A stretch of 38,622 nt of DNA, taken from positions 1 to 38,622 of the forward strand of contig JASEHD010000013.1 in the NCBI GenBank assembly GCA_030019075.1. The letters run 5' to 3'. This document shows positions 1-7,796 of this stretch, piece by piece. A model generated the notes under the pieces. The model was not told where the DNA came from. It made no database searches and worked only from the letters and a program-made list of their open reading frames with translations. The position numbers were made by a program, and so were the translations under genes. The stretch comes from Bacteroidota bacterium (GTDB taxonomy: Bacteria > Bacteroidota > Ignavibacteria > UBA10030 > SZUA-254). The number at the start of each line of letters is the position of its first letter. Positions within the stretch are counted from its first letter, which is position 1.

Positions 1-52
1 TACTATAATTGCGAAAGTTAATATATGTCGAGAAGCGTTTGGGACAGTACAC
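1..52 (-). mobile_element. Terminal fragment of an IS630-like element
   Basis: Read on the minus strand from base 52, the element begins GTGTACTGTCCCAAACG. This matches the terminus of the IS630-like element at the right edge (GTGTAACGTCCCATAG): GTGTA and GTCCCA align at the same offsets, and so does a later GACAT at offset 24-28. The host gene is cut at CTA|G, as expected for an IS630-type insertion into TA within CTAG with TA duplicated (53-54). Only 52 bases lie in the window, so it is not clear whether this is the left or right end of the element or which way its transposase faces. Confidence 0.7.
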
Positions 53-1114
53 TAGTGTTAACACTTCTTGACCAACTATGTTGAACACTTTAAGTGTTAC
101 GAATGATGCTTGGGGTATCTCGAACTGGATTGTGGCTGTTGGGTTGAACGGATTGGGATAATTTTGATGCAATTCGAATCCGATCATAAGAATATGGTCG
201 CTTACAACAGTCGAAGGTTCATTCCAATTCTTGTATATAAAATTTCCCTTGTTATCGTCCCAATTACTCACTGCAAAATCGAGATCGTGAGAAACAATTA
301 CCTTGATGTTAATCTGTACACCATTCCAAGGAGCGGCGCCGAAAGATAGCCAACCGTTTTCCAAATCATAGCAGTTTGGAAATGTTCCAATCGAGTCGCC
401 GTAGTTTTGGAATATATTATTCGATCCCTTTTCATTCGCATACACTAAATCAAGGTCGCCATCATTATCCAAATCAGCCCAGCCAACATCGTAACTATAA
501 CCTGCATAATGGTTTTTCCACGCAGGTAATGGATCAAGTGAACCATTTTTATTGTAGTAAATGCGATTCTGTTCTGGCTCAGAGGTATATGATTCTCCAC
601 AAGCAACTGCTAAATCGAGATCACCATCACCATCAGCATCACCGAATGCACAGCTAAACGTATAAACGCTATCTTCGGAAGTCCATGCAGGGGATGAGGA
701 TAGAATACCTTGATTGTTTAAATAAAGTTTAACTTTCCCACGCTGACCGAATCCTGAAGCGCCAAGATAAACAGAGACTGCAACATCGGGATAACCATCG
801 TTATTTACATCTCCGACAGAGAGATGACCATGAAAGTCAATATCATCTGATTGCCAATTTGGTGTAAGTAGAAGGGAACCTGTGCTGGTATTATAATAGA
901 CGACAAGATGCTGGCGAGCCATATCATTACCATTTGCGATAACGAGATCAAGCCATCCATCTTGATCTATATCAGCCCATCCCGCACCTGTTGAAAAATT
1001 TGTAATATCACTTGAAATCCAATCCGGGGTTGTATTATAAGGAATGCTCTGTCCTTCAGATAAACCTCGGAAACAGAATAAAATAGAAAGTATGGTAAAA
1101 ATATTTTTCATCAT
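1..1114 (-). CDS. FG-GAP/VCBS repeat protein with T9SS sorting domain, C-terminus cut by IS
   Basis: This ORF is missing from the track because it runs off the window. I translated the minus strand from ATG 1114 and it is open to base 1. It has a hydrophobic signal peptide (MMKNIFTILSILFCF), then at least four Ca-binding FG-GAP/VCBS-type motifs (DIDQDGWLDLV, DVNNDGYPDVAV, DADGDGDLDLAV, DLDNDGDLDLVYA). This repeat type builds extracellular beta-propellers. Next comes the start of a type A T9SS sorting domain (HQNYPNPFNPTATIQFEIP...GQEVLTLV). The domain stops at the IS junction (about base 54), and the frame then reads through IS DNA as YCPKRFSTY. About 35-40 terminal residues, including the usual conserved end, would be lost, so secretion by T9SS is probably abolished. 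The native part is 53-1114. The ligand or role of the propeller is unknown. An ATG at 1111 is an equally good start. Confidence 0.85.
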   Translation of the reverse strand, partial: MMKNIFTILSILFCFRGLSEGQSIPYNTTPDWISSDITNFSTGAGWADIDQDGWLDLVIANGNDMARQHLVVYYNTSTGSLLLTPNWQSDDIDFHGHLSVGDVNNDGYPDVAVSVYLGASGFGQRGKVKLYLNNQGILSSSPAWTSEDSVYTFSCAFGDADGDGDLDLAVACGESYTSEPEQNRIYYNKNGSLDPLPAWKNHYAGYSYDVGWADLDNDGDLDLVYANEKGSNNIFQNYGDSIGTFPNCYDLENGWLSFGAAPWNGVQINIKVIVSHDLDFAVSNWDDNKGNFIYKNWNEPSTVVSDHILMIGFELHQNYPNPFNPTATIQFEIPQASFVTLKVFNIVGQEVLTLVYCPKRFSTYINFRNYS

Positions 1115-1267
1115 CTTAACTAATCTGTTCTACTTGATATGAGATTCTACTCCTATTAAAATCAGTTCAAGATAATTGTTATCTTCAATTTTAAATATAC
1201 CAGAAGTTCGTATCAAAATCAATCAGTGAAAAAATACATGGGAAATGGGTTAAAACAGTAAAATATT

Positions 1268-2500
1268 CTAATTTTCACCATGTTTCCGCGGTTCATACTC
1301 AATCTCAGGTTGGATTAACTCAGTGTATTTGCTGTCCCAACTTTTATAAAAAATCTTTTTAATAGTTTGAGTTACATTCAAGTTTTTAATAACAATTCCA
1401 AGATTGCGAGAAGTATAAAAATAACTTTTCTCCCAATTGCTTGTTCCTAACCAACATTTGGTTGTATCAATTGCAAGAAATTTACAATGGTCAACTCGAG
1501 CGTATGGGATATAACCACCAGACCACTCGGGTAGTACGCTGAATTTTATTTGGATGTTCGGGACAAGCGAAAGACTTTTCAGATGATCAACTGTTGGATG
1601 GTCTTTTGCCCAATCTGAAACAATCATCTTCACGTTTACGCCCCTAACGGCAGCGCGGCGAAGTGCATTATCGAGCACAGGATATAAAGTTTTACCTCTA
1701 CCTGCGGGTGAGTAGGTAAGGAATTGGCATACGATTTCGTTCTTTGCATCCTCTATCATATCGACGATCTGCTTTTCGTCCCATAACGTTGAATCTAAAA
1801 TTAATCCTTTTGGACTCATTGTTGGTGTGATCTTATACTGTTCTCCATCGTTCACATGCAATGTTGCAGGTAATTGGTAATTTTGAAATTGTATAAGTTT
1901 GCTTATCTCGGATGGGTCATTATTTTCTGTAAGTTGCCAATCGAGATCGAAAATATCTTGATAACATCGGACGATTTCTCTATGTTTGACCCGAACACCA
2001 ATTTCATGGATATGTTTAAGTGCACGCCAATCAAAGTTCTGGCTCCCCATGAATATTTCTTGTTGATCAATAATAAAAAACTTAGCGTGCTGAACTCCGC
2101 CTGTCAGTTTCCCGAAATCTATTATCCTTGTTGTGATATTATTTTGCTTTCCAAGCATATCGACAGTCTCCGGGTACGTTTTGTACATTCGTGCATCCAC
2201 GATGATACGAACCTTAACACCACGCTCTGCAGCTTTGATGATTGCAGCCAGTATGTCTTCAAGTGGTTCATCTTTTTGATTTGATATGTAGAACTGTTCG
2301 ATGTCGAGTGATGCTCTGACATTATCGATCATCTCCAGCCAAACTTGGTATGTGTTGCGGATTCCGGGATTATCAAGATCGGTTTCGATCGGAATACTTT
2401 CAACAAGCTCCAAGTACAAGGTGTTATCTATCTGTGATACAGCAAAACCGGGAAAAAATAAGAAAAGAATTAATGTGTAGAAGTATATTTGTGTTCTCAT
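1268..2500 (-). CDS. Secreted phospholipase D superfamily protein, PLD3/PLD4-like
   Basis: The 410-residue protein has an N-terminal signal peptide (about residues 1-22) and two complete HKD catalytic motifs: HAKFFIID (H138, K140, D145) followed by GSQNFDW, and HCKFLAID (H338, K340, D345) followed by GTSNW. The spacing and flanks (ELVESIP near the start, GSQNFDWRALKHIHEIGV, IPYARVDH) resemble animal PLD3/PLD4 and poxvirus K4-type proteins more than cardiolipin synthases. This comparison is from memory. PLD3/4 are reported as 5'-3' exonucleases and lipid transphosphatidylases, so the substrate here could be extracellular nucleic acid or lipid. The start is supported by AAGGA upstream of ATG 2500. 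It is transcribed divergently from the DUF2723 gene across a gap of about 130 bp. The family is near certain; the substrate is not. Confidence 0.9.
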   Translation of the reverse strand: MRTQIYFYTLILFLFFPGFAVSQIDNTLYLELVESIPIETDLDNPGIRNTYQVWLEMIDNVRASLDIEQFYISNQKDEPLEDILAAIIKAAERGVKVRIIVDARMYKTYPETVDMLGKQNNITTRIIDFGKLTGGVQHAKFFIIDQQEIFMGSQNFDWRALKHIHEIGVRVKHREIVRCYQDIFDLDWQLTENNDPSEISKLIQFQNYQLPATLHVNDGEQYKITPTMSPKGLILDSTLWDEKQIVDMIEDAKNEIVCQFLTYSPAGRGKTLYPVLDNALRRAAVRGVNVKMIVSDWAKDHPTVDHLKSLSLVPNIQIKFSVLPEWSGGYIPYARVDHCKFLAIDTTKCWLGTSNWEKSYFYTSRNLGIVIKNLNVTQTIKKIFYKSWDSKYTELIQPEIEYEPRKHGEN

Positions 2501-2630
2501 CTGAAAATCCTTACGATAATGTCACTAAAAATAAATATATTTTGGTTCAATTCAAATCGAAAGAGGAAAATGGATTTTTCTCTGAAATTTTACTAACTTT
2601 TCATCACATATTAATTATCGATTGAATTTC

Positions 2631-4601
2631 ATGATTACTTATAAATTTGATAAAATAGATCTGCATACAACAGAATATATTTTTAGGTTCACAATCTCGA
2701 TTATATCATTCATTTTCTATGTTTTTACATTGTGTCCCACTGTTGACTTCATCGATAGTGGTGAGCTTGCAGCAGTTGCTTCAACTTTGGGAGTTGCTCA
2801 TCCGACCGGTTATCCGTTATTTACATTGATCGGCTGGGTGTTCGCACACTTACCGCTTGGATTACGGACTATCTATCAGTTGAATTTAATGTCTGCATTT
2901 TTCTGTTCTCTTGGATTATTCTTTTTCTTCCGCTTTCTTGTTTTGATAATAAGCGAAACTCTTCAAAGGGGAGCTAAGGGAAAAATATTTAAAAATTCAA
3001 CGGTTACTGAGTACTATTTATTCTATGTTTTCATTCCAGCTATGTTTGGGACAATCGTTCTTGCATTTTCTGAGACGTATTGGTCTCAAGCATTATCTGT
3101 CGAAGTCTATTCTTTGCATGTTTTATTCTTATCAATTCTACTTTATTTATTTACAAAAGCCGCTCATCTGGAGTTAGAAGAAAAAGATAAATCCGTTAGT
3201 TCAAAGAGCGTATGGCGGTATTGGTGTGTGTTTGCGTTTGTACTTGGGCTTTCATTTACTAACCACATGACTACTATCTTACTTGCCCCGGCTTTTATTT
3301 CTCTATATTTCTATGTTCATGGATTTTCTCAGCAGGTAATAAAAAAAACCTTGTGGCTTGGAATTCCATTTATAATAGGATTCTCAGTTTATCTTTATTT
3401 ACCTATACGCGCCTCACAACATCCTCTGATGAATTGGGGCAATCCAATTGATCTAGAAAAATTTCTTTGGCACTTCAGCGGGAAAGTATATCGTGTTTGG
3501 ATATTCTCTTCCACTGAAAGCGCCGCTAAACAATTCAATTATTTTATTGATACCCTGCCAAGAGAATTTGTTTACTTTCCATTACTCTTTTCACTTACCG
3601 GTCTTTGGCATCTTTTTAAATATTTTAAAAGGGGGTTAGTTTTCACACTCCTCCTGTTTCTGACTTGCTTGTTATATTCTATCAATTACGATATTCATGA
3701 TATTGATTCCTATTTTTTGTTGGCGTATTTCATGATTGCACTCTGGTCGGGAGTCGGAAGTTATCAACTGATTATTTGGTTAAAAAATAAAAGAGTAATC
3801 AAAATTGCAACTCTGACTCTTTTTGTCGCGATTACAATTTTGATTTACATTAATTATCAAGAGGTAAATAAAAGTGAACATCACCTTGTTGAAGAATACT
3901 CACTGGATATGTTAAAATCGATTGCTCCGGATGGAATTGTAATTTCGTATCAGTGGGATTATTTTATTTCAGCAGCATATTATTTACAGATGGTTGAAAA
4001 AGTGCGTCCCGATGTCGTTGTGATAGATAAAGAACTGCTGCGCCGTTCATGGTACTACAATCAGTTACGAAATAATTATCCGTGGCTGATGATGCAAATA
4101 CAAACTGAAGTAGATGTTTTCTTACGTGAATTAAAAAAATTTGAACACGATGAGCCCTACAATTCTAACATTATTGAATATCATTATACAAAAGTAATAC
4201 GAAGTATCATTGATAAAAATTTATCGACGCGACCAATCTATGTTACAGCGGAGATCGAATCACAATATCTTAGTGGTTACAACAGAGTTCCCTCCGGTCT
4301 TGCATTAAGATTATATACCGATACTCTCACTCATGAGACGCCAAAGATCGATTTTAATTTCAATATTCCTGACAAAAATGATATCTATACCGATGGTTTG
4401 TTATCGTTATATGCACGTGCTTACATGAATAATGCCATTTATTCAAACTTAGTTGGGAAGAAACAACAAGCCGAATTATATTTAGACCGGGCTCTTGAGA
4501 TAAAACCAGATATACGGGAAGCAATTCTTTTAAGAGAAAAATTAAAAAAGAACAGTGAGAAAAAACTGACGATAGATGAAAAATCTTTGATTATTAAATA
4601 A
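2631..4601 (+). CDS. DUF2723 membrane protein (GT-C type glycosyltransferase, TMEM260-like)
   Basis: A large multi-pass membrane protein of about 656 residues. The N-terminal part has the DUF2723 signature: a first transmembrane segment, then a loop with VDFIDSGELAAVASTLG and AHPTGYPLF. Many hydrophobic segments follow up to about residue 420, then a soluble domain. It ends in a TPR-like stretch (KQQAELYLDRALEIKPDIREA). The family is related to the eukaryotic O-mannosyltransferase TMEM260 and is common in Bacteroidota, where lipid-linked sugar transfer to exported proteins is the expected role. The donor and acceptor here are unknown. The track starts at TTG 2622; I prefer the in-frame ATG 2631, although neither has a visible Shine-Dalgarno site. 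A rho-independent terminator follows at 4673. Confidence 0.88.
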   Translation: MITYKFDKIDLHTTEYIFRFTISIISFIFYVFTLCPTVDFIDSGELAAVASTLGVAHPTGYPLFTLIGWVFAHLPLGLRTIYQLNLMSAFFCSLGLFFFFRFLVLIISETLQRGAKGKIFKNSTVTEYYLFYVFIPAMFGTIVLAFSETYWSQALSVEVYSLHVLFLSILLYLFTKAAHLELEEKDKSVSSKSVWRYWCVFAFVLGLSFTNHMTTILLAPAFISLYFYVHGFSQQVIKKTLWLGIPFIIGFSVYLYLPIRASQHPLMNWGNPIDLEKFLWHFSGKVYRVWIFSSTESAAKQFNYFIDTLPREFVYFPLLFSLTGLWHLFKYFKRGLVFTLLLFLTCLLYSINYDIHDIDSYFLLAYFMIALWSGVGSYQLIIWLKNKRVIKIATLTLFVAITILIYINYQEVNKSEHHLVEEYSLDMLKSIAPDGIVISYQWDYFISAAYYLQMVEKVRPDVVVIDKELLRRSWYYNQLRNNYPWLMMQIQTEVDVFLRELKKFEHDEPYNSNIIEYHYTKVIRSIIDKNLSTRPIYVTAEIESQYLSGYNRVPSGLALRLYTDTLTHETPKIDFNFNIPDKNDIYTDGLLSLYARAYMNNAIYSNLVGKKQQAELYLDRALEIKPDIREAILLREKLKKNSEKKLTIDEKSLIIK

Positions 4602-4916
4602 AAAACATTATATTACTAAGCTAAAAAATTTCAATTAAAAAATATTTTTATAAAATATTAATAAAATGTCGAAAAAACCCTCAATTTAAGCATATTAAGG
4701 GTTTTTATTTTTAGTGGGGCTGAGCCATTTTTTTTAGCTCACGTGCTGGCTCATTCCAAAATAATAGTGAACATACTATTGTCGTAACATTCCGTACGAA
4801 TGTTTCATAATCAACGTTGACATAATTCAGTTGGTAAGATCACCCCGATTACGATAGATGTCTAGATATATATCGGAAAATGAGGTGAGCAGTTAGTGAA
4901 AAATCGAATTAAGAAT
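4602..4916. other. Non-coding stretch before the tRNA cluster
   Basis: These 315 bases hold no credible ORF. They contain the terminator of the upstream gene (4673-4710), a 7-bp inverted repeat TGAGCCA/TGGCTCA (4721-4727 and 4747-4753) and a D-arm-like stretch near 4821-4840. The promoter of the tRNA operon should lie here. A TTGACA at 4817 has no -10 box at the right distance, so I cannot place it. Confidence 0.5.
4673..4710 (+). terminator. Rho-independent terminator of the DUF2723 gene
   Basis: AAAAACCCT pairs with AGGGTTTTT across a 16-base loop, and the run continues TTTTTATTTTT. It lies about 70 bases after the stop codon. The A-run before the stem means it could also work on the opposite strand. 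Confidence 0.75.
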
Positions 4917-4989
4917 GCTGGCGTAGCTCAGCTGGTAGAGCAGCTGATTTGTAATCAGCAGGTCGTTGGTTCAAATCCGACCGCCAGCT
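4917..4989 (+). tRNA. tRNA-Thr(TGT)
   Basis: Complete cloverleaf. Acceptor GCTGGCG pairs with CGCCAGC (discriminator T), the D-arm is GCTC AGCTGGTA GAGC, the anticodon stem GCTGA/TCAGC encloses TTTGTAA (anticodon TGT), and the T-arm is GTTGG TTCAAAT CCGAC. No CCA is encoded. It is the first of four tRNAs matching the E. coli thrU-tyrU-glyT-thrT order. Confidence 0.97.
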
Positions 4990-5081
4990 CTAATTGTTGT
5001 CAGGACGTAAAGAAGGTGAACAATTTCTCAGGATAAAAAATTTCGAGTTGTAAAACTGATCTGAAGGTCGATGAAAAATTT

Positions 5082-5164
5082 GGGCAGGTAGCAAAGTGGT
5101 CTACTGCAACAGACTGTAAATCTGTCGGCTTATGCCTTCGGAGGTTCAAATCCTTCCCTGCCCA
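5082..5164 (+). tRNA. tRNA-Tyr(GTA)
   Basis: At 83 bases it has the long variable arm of a class II tRNA. Acceptor GGGCAGG pairs with CCTGCCC (discriminator A). Anticodon stem ACAGA/TCTGT encloses CTGTAAA, giving anticodon GTA. The T-arm contains GGTTCAAATCC. No CCA is encoded. Confidence 0.96.
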
Positions 5165-5186
5165 CGAGTGAAGGTTAAACCAAGTT

Positions 5187-5259
5187 GCGGGAGTAACTCA
5201 GTTGGTAGAGTCACAGCCTTCCAAGCTGTTGGTCGCGGGTCCGAGTCCCGTCTCCCGCT
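5187..5259 (+). tRNA. tRNA-Gly(TCC)
   Basis: Acceptor GCGGGAG pairs with CTCCCGC. Anticodon stem ACAGC/GCTGT encloses CTTCCAA, giving anticodon TCC. The T-arm GCGGGTCCGAGTCCCGT is intact. It lies 22 bases after tRNA-Tyr and is probably co-transcribed. No CCA is encoded. Confidence 0.96.
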
Positions 5260-5382
5260 CAAGTACTGAGACTTCTTGAAGAATTGGAAAGAAGTACGAC
5301 AAGACAAAGTTGCTCCTCCTGATATCAATATTGGTCGATATCGCGAAGTATAGTTGCCCGCTCAGCGTGAGATTAAGATATT

Positions 5383-5455
5383 GCTTGCGTAGCTCAGTTG
5401 GTAGAGCACATCCTTGGTAAGGATGAGGTCATCGGTTCAATCCCGATCGCAAGCT
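5383..5455 (+). tRNA. tRNA-Thr(GGT)
   Basis: Acceptor GCTTGCG pairs with CGCAAGC. Anticodon stem CATCC/GGATG encloses TTGGTAA, giving anticodon GGT. The T-arm ATCGG TTCAATC CCGAT is complete. It sits 29 bases before rpmG, in the place where E. coli and many bacteria have tuf. Confidence 0.96.
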
Positions 5456-5484
5456 CGGTAATAATAAATAATGGAATTTATAAA

Positions 5485-5634
5485 ATGCGTGATATTATAA
5501 CTTTAGAGTGTACTGATTGTAAACGACGGAATTACACTACAACCAAGAACAAAAAAAAGCAATCTGGCAGAGTAGAATATAAAAAATTTTGTCCGTGGTG
5601 CAACAAACACACACAACACAAAGAAACGAAGTGA
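5485..5634 (+). CDS. rpmG: 50S ribosomal protein bL33
   Basis: The 49-residue protein starts [20 protein letters not shown] and has two CxxC pairs (CTDC and CPWC), the zinc-binding C+ form of bL33, a protein of the large subunit near the tRNA exit site. The track ORF starts at 5398 inside tRNA-Thr. The real start is the ATG at 5485, which gives the normal family length. It lies between tRNA-Thr(GGT) and tRNA-Trp, a common place for rpmG ahead of secE-nusG. Confidence 0.96.
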   Translation: MRDIITLECTDCKRRNYTTTKNKKKQSGRVEYKKFCPWCNKHTQHKETK

Positions 5635-5643
5635 ACGACTAAT

Positions 5644-5717
5644 ACGTCAGTAGCTCAATTGGCTAGAGCAGCGGTCTCCAAAACCGCAGGCTGGGGGTTC
5701 AAGTCCCTCCTGACGTG
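5644..5717 (+). tRNA. tRNA-Trp(CCA)
   Basis: Acceptor ACGTCAG pairs with CTGACGT (discriminator G). Anticodon stem GCGGT/ACCGC encloses CTCCAAA, giving anticodon CCA. The D-arm TAGCTCAATTGGCTAGAGC and T-arm GGGGGTTCAAGTCCCTC are intact. It lies 9 bases after rpmG and 46 before secE. Confidence 0.96.
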
Positions 5718-5763
5718 CTCGGCTAAACATCTATCATAACATGAATTATAGGCAGACGACAAA

Positions 5764-5946
5764 ATGAAGGAAAAAATTATTGAATTCCTCACTGATACAG
5801 TGAAGGAGATGAAAAAAGTAACGTGGCCCAGCAAAGAGGAGCTTCGAGAATCGACTGTTACCGTATTAGCCGTGTGCGGAATTATTATTATCTTTGTCTT
5901 TAGTGTTGATTGGATAGTCAGTAACGTGTTGAAGACGATTCTTTAA
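5764..5946 (+). CDS. secE: Preprotein translocase subunit SecE
   Basis: The 60-residue single-span form of SecE, which clamps SecY in the SecYEG channel. An amphipathic N-terminal helix leads into the conserved KKVTWPSKEELRES motif, followed by one transmembrane helix (about residues 33-55, VLAVCGIIIIFVFSV). The length matches the short SecE found outside enterobacteria. nusG follows after 11 bases, so the two are translated from one mRNA. SecY is encoded about 25 kb downstream in the same gene run. Confidence 0.97.
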   Translation: MKEKIIEFLTDTVKEMKKVTWPSKEELRESTVTVLAVCGIIIIFVFSVDWIVSNVLKTIL

Positions 5947-5957
5947 ATGGTGAAGAT

Positions 5958-6506
5958 GTGAAACAGCAAATTGCACAAAGGCGGTGGTATGCCGTACGGA
6001 CCTACTCAGGGCACGAAAACAAAGTGAAAGCACATATGGAGAATGAGATTAAGCTTTCGAAGCTGGAAGATCAGATCTTTACGGTACTGGTACCATCAGA
6101 AAAAATATTCGAGATCAAAGAAGGAAAGAAAAAAAGTAAAACAAAAACATTTTTCCCTGGATATATCATAATCGAAGCTATACTCGATAAAGAGGCGAAA
6201 CATCTTATCCTCAATACACCATCTGTTCTCAGTTTTGTGGGTCCTCGTGCCGAACCTGCACCTCTGCACGCTGAAGAAGTAAAGCGTCTTATTGGGCGGA
6301 TGGAGGAACGAAAAGAAATCGAAGTGATGGCTGTTCCCTTTCACGTTGGCGAACCAGTTAAGGTTATCGATGGACCGTTCAATAACTTTACAGGTATCGT
6401 TCAGAATTTGAATGAAGAAAAAATGAAACTGCGTGTAATGGTAAGTATATTTGGTAGAAGAACACCGATTGAATTGGATTTTAATCAAGTTGAAAAAGAA
6501 AAATAA
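5958..6506 (+). CDS. nusG: Transcription termination/antitermination factor NusG
   Basis: The 182-residue protein has the NGN domain first (RRWYAVRTYSGHENKVKAH; FFPGYIIIEA) and a C-terminal KOW domain (VGEPVKVIDGPFNNFTGIV). NusG binds the RNA polymerase clamp, controls pausing, and links polymerase to Rho or to ribosomal protein uS10. The start is GTG 5958; the nearby ATG 5947 is out of frame. It lies between secE and rplK, the usual order. Confidence 0.97.
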   Translation: MKQQIAQRRWYAVRTYSGHENKVKAHMENEIKLSKLEDQIFTVLVPSEKIFEIKEGKKKSKTKTFFPGYIIIEAILDKEAKHLILNTPSVLSFVGPRAEPAPLHAEEVKRLIGRMEERKEIEVMAVPFHVGEPVKVIDGPFNNFTGIVQNLNEEKMKLRVMVSIFGRRTPIELDFNQVEKEK

Positions 6507-6531
6507 TTCTCATCTATTTGGATAATATTTT

Positions 6532-6954
6532 ATGAAAAAAGTGACTGGCTACATTAAGTTACAAATTCCGGCAGGTCAAGCAACGCCTGCACCACCCATT
6601 GGCCCTGCATTGGGTCAAAAAGGTGTGAACATTATGGAATTCTGTAAACAATTTAATGCACGAACACAAGAGAAATCGGGATTAATTATTCCGGTAGTTA
6701 TTACTGTATTTTCAGATAAATCATTCACATTTATCACCAAAACTCCACCGGCATCAATTTTATTAGCGAAAGCTGCAAAGGTGGAAAAAGGTTCTGGTGA
6801 GCCAAATCGGACTAAAGTTGGTAACGTAACTAAAAATCAAGTTCGTGAAATTGCAGAAATGAAGATGCCCGATTTAAATGCGAACGATATTGAGGCAGCT
6901 ATGAAAATGGTAGCCGGAACAGCGCGAAGCATGGGGATTACAGTCGAAGAATAA
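6532..6954 (+). CDS. rplK: 50S ribosomal protein uL11
   Basis: At 140 residues this is the normal uL11 length. The N-terminal domain has the proline-rich motif [20 protein letters not shown], followed by the 23S-binding C-terminal domain ([30 protein letters not shown]). uL11 forms the GTPase-associated centre with uL10 and the 23S rRNA, and is the substrate of PrmA methylation. It is followed by a 75-base gap with a structured hairpin before rplA. Confidence 0.98.
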   Translation: MKKVTGYIKLQIPAGQATPAPPIGPALGQKGVNIMEFCKQFNARTQEKSGLIIPVVITVFSDKSFTFITKTPPASILLAKAAKVEKGSGEPNRTKVGNVTKNQVREIAEMKMPDLNANDIEAAMKMVAGTARSMGITVEE

Positions 6955-6961
6955 TTTTGCA

Positions 6962-7010
6962 GTGGAAGTCCCGCTGCTAACATAATTTAAGAACGGGACG
7001 CTTATACCAC
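6962..7010 (+). promoter_or_regulatory. Candidate uL1-responsive leader hairpin before rplA
   Basis: The rplK-rplA gap folds as a long bulged hairpin: GTGG-AA-GTCCCG on the 5' side and CGGGAC-(GC)-TT-(ATA)-CCAC on the 3' side, with a loop of about 20 bases. It gives 12 pairs with asymmetric bulges on one strand and no U-tract, so it is not a terminator. Bacterial uL1 is known to bind its own operon mRNA at a stem with asymmetric loops. Assigning this hairpin to uL1 is inference. Confidence 0.45.
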
Positions 7011-7029
7011 AATATTTAAGGATTAATAA

Positions 7030-7725
7030 ATGAAATATAGTAAACGATATAACGCAGCGATAAAAAAAATTGATCAGACCAAACTATTCTCAATTGAGGA
7101 TGCTGTGGGACGAGTAAAAGAAATGGCTTCAGCAAAATTTGTTGAATCTGTTGATATAGCTGTTCGTCTTGGTGTCGATCCAAAAAAAGCAGATCAAGCG
7201 GTCCGAGGAACAGTTGCACTTCCACACGGAATTGGAAAGGAAGTACGTGTGTTAGTTATAGCGAAACCACCGAAGGATGAGGAAGCAAAAGCGGCTGGTG
7301 CTGATCATGTTGGTTTCCAGGATTATCTCCAGAAAATCCAACAAGGATGGGCTGATATTGATGTAATCATCGCCGCACCTGATGTGATGGCAGACGTAGG
7401 AAAACTTGGTAAAGTACTTGGACCGCGCGGATTGATGCCGAATCCTAAGAGTGGAACAGTTACCATGGACATCGGTAAAGCTGTAAAGGAAGTTAAGGCA
7501 GGAAAGATAGAATTCCGTGTTGATAAGGCTGGAATTCTTCATGCATCTATTGGCAAAGTAAATTTCGAAAATCAAAAATTAGTCGAAAACATCAATGCCT
7601 TCTTAAGTACGGTTATGCGGATAAAGCCAGCCACCGCTAAGGGCCAATATATCAAGAGTATATCGATTTCAAGCACAATGGGTCCTGGTGTTAGTATAGA
7701 TAAAAATATAGTTGTAGCTAAATAA
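7030..7725 (+). CDS. rplA: 50S ribosomal protein uL1
   Basis: The 231-residue protein has the uL1 signature [18 protein letters not shown] in the middle, flanked by the two halves of domain I ([10 protein letters not shown]...[22 protein letters not shown]-terminal [18 protein letters not shown]). uL1 forms the mobile stalk that helps release the E-site tRNA, and in many bacteria it represses the rplKA mRNA. The start ATG 7030 follows AAGGA. Confidence 0.98.
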   Translation: MKYSKRYNAAIKKIDQTKLFSIEDAVGRVKEMASAKFVESVDIAVRLGVDPKKADQAVRGTVALPHGIGKEVRVLVIAKPPKDEEAKAAGADHVGFQDYLQKIQQGWADIDVIIAAPDVMADVGKLGKVLGPRGLMPNPKSGTVTMDIGKAVKEVKAGKIEFRVDKAGILHASIGKVNFENQKLVENINAFLSTVMRIKPATAKGQYIKSISISSTMGPGVSIDKNIVVAK

Positions 7726-7759
7726 GAAATTTACGCACTCAAAAAATAAAACAATTACA

Positions 7760-7796
7760 ATCTTCTGTTCCATTTAATGGAAGCTTCTCAGAAGAT
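7760..7796 (+). promoter_or_regulatory. rplJ leader: bulged hairpin, candidate uL10 binding site
   Basis: An outer 8-bp stem ATCTTCTG/CAGAAGAT encloses an inner 6-bp stem TTCCAT/ATGGAA with a TTA loop. All six unpaired bases (GCTTCT) are on the 3' side. It sits 24 bases before the rplJ start and has no U-tract. The one-sided bulge resembles the kinked leaders through which the uL10-bL12 complex represses rplJL. The structure is seen; the function is inferred from position. Confidence 0.55.

Noticed and set aside
376-657. Plus-strand ORF ending in a His-rich stretch (DHHHHQHHRMHS)
   Set aside because: It is antisense to the GAT-rich Asp repeats (DADGDGDLD) of the FG-GAP gene, which fully explain the run of His codons.
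1161-1190. AAGATAA-TTG-TTATCTT hairpin as terminator of the PLD gene
   Set aside because: It is a short AT-rich stem with no U-tract on the minus strand; it could be chance in an AT-rich gap.
4817-4845. TTGACA as -35 box of the tRNA operon
   Set aside because: There is no TATAAT-like box 16-18 bases downstream; the nearest candidate (TAAGAT) is 12 bases away.
5146-5328. Minus-strand 60-residue ORF
   Set aside because: It overlaps tRNA-Gly and the end of tRNA-Tyr and has no protein-like features.
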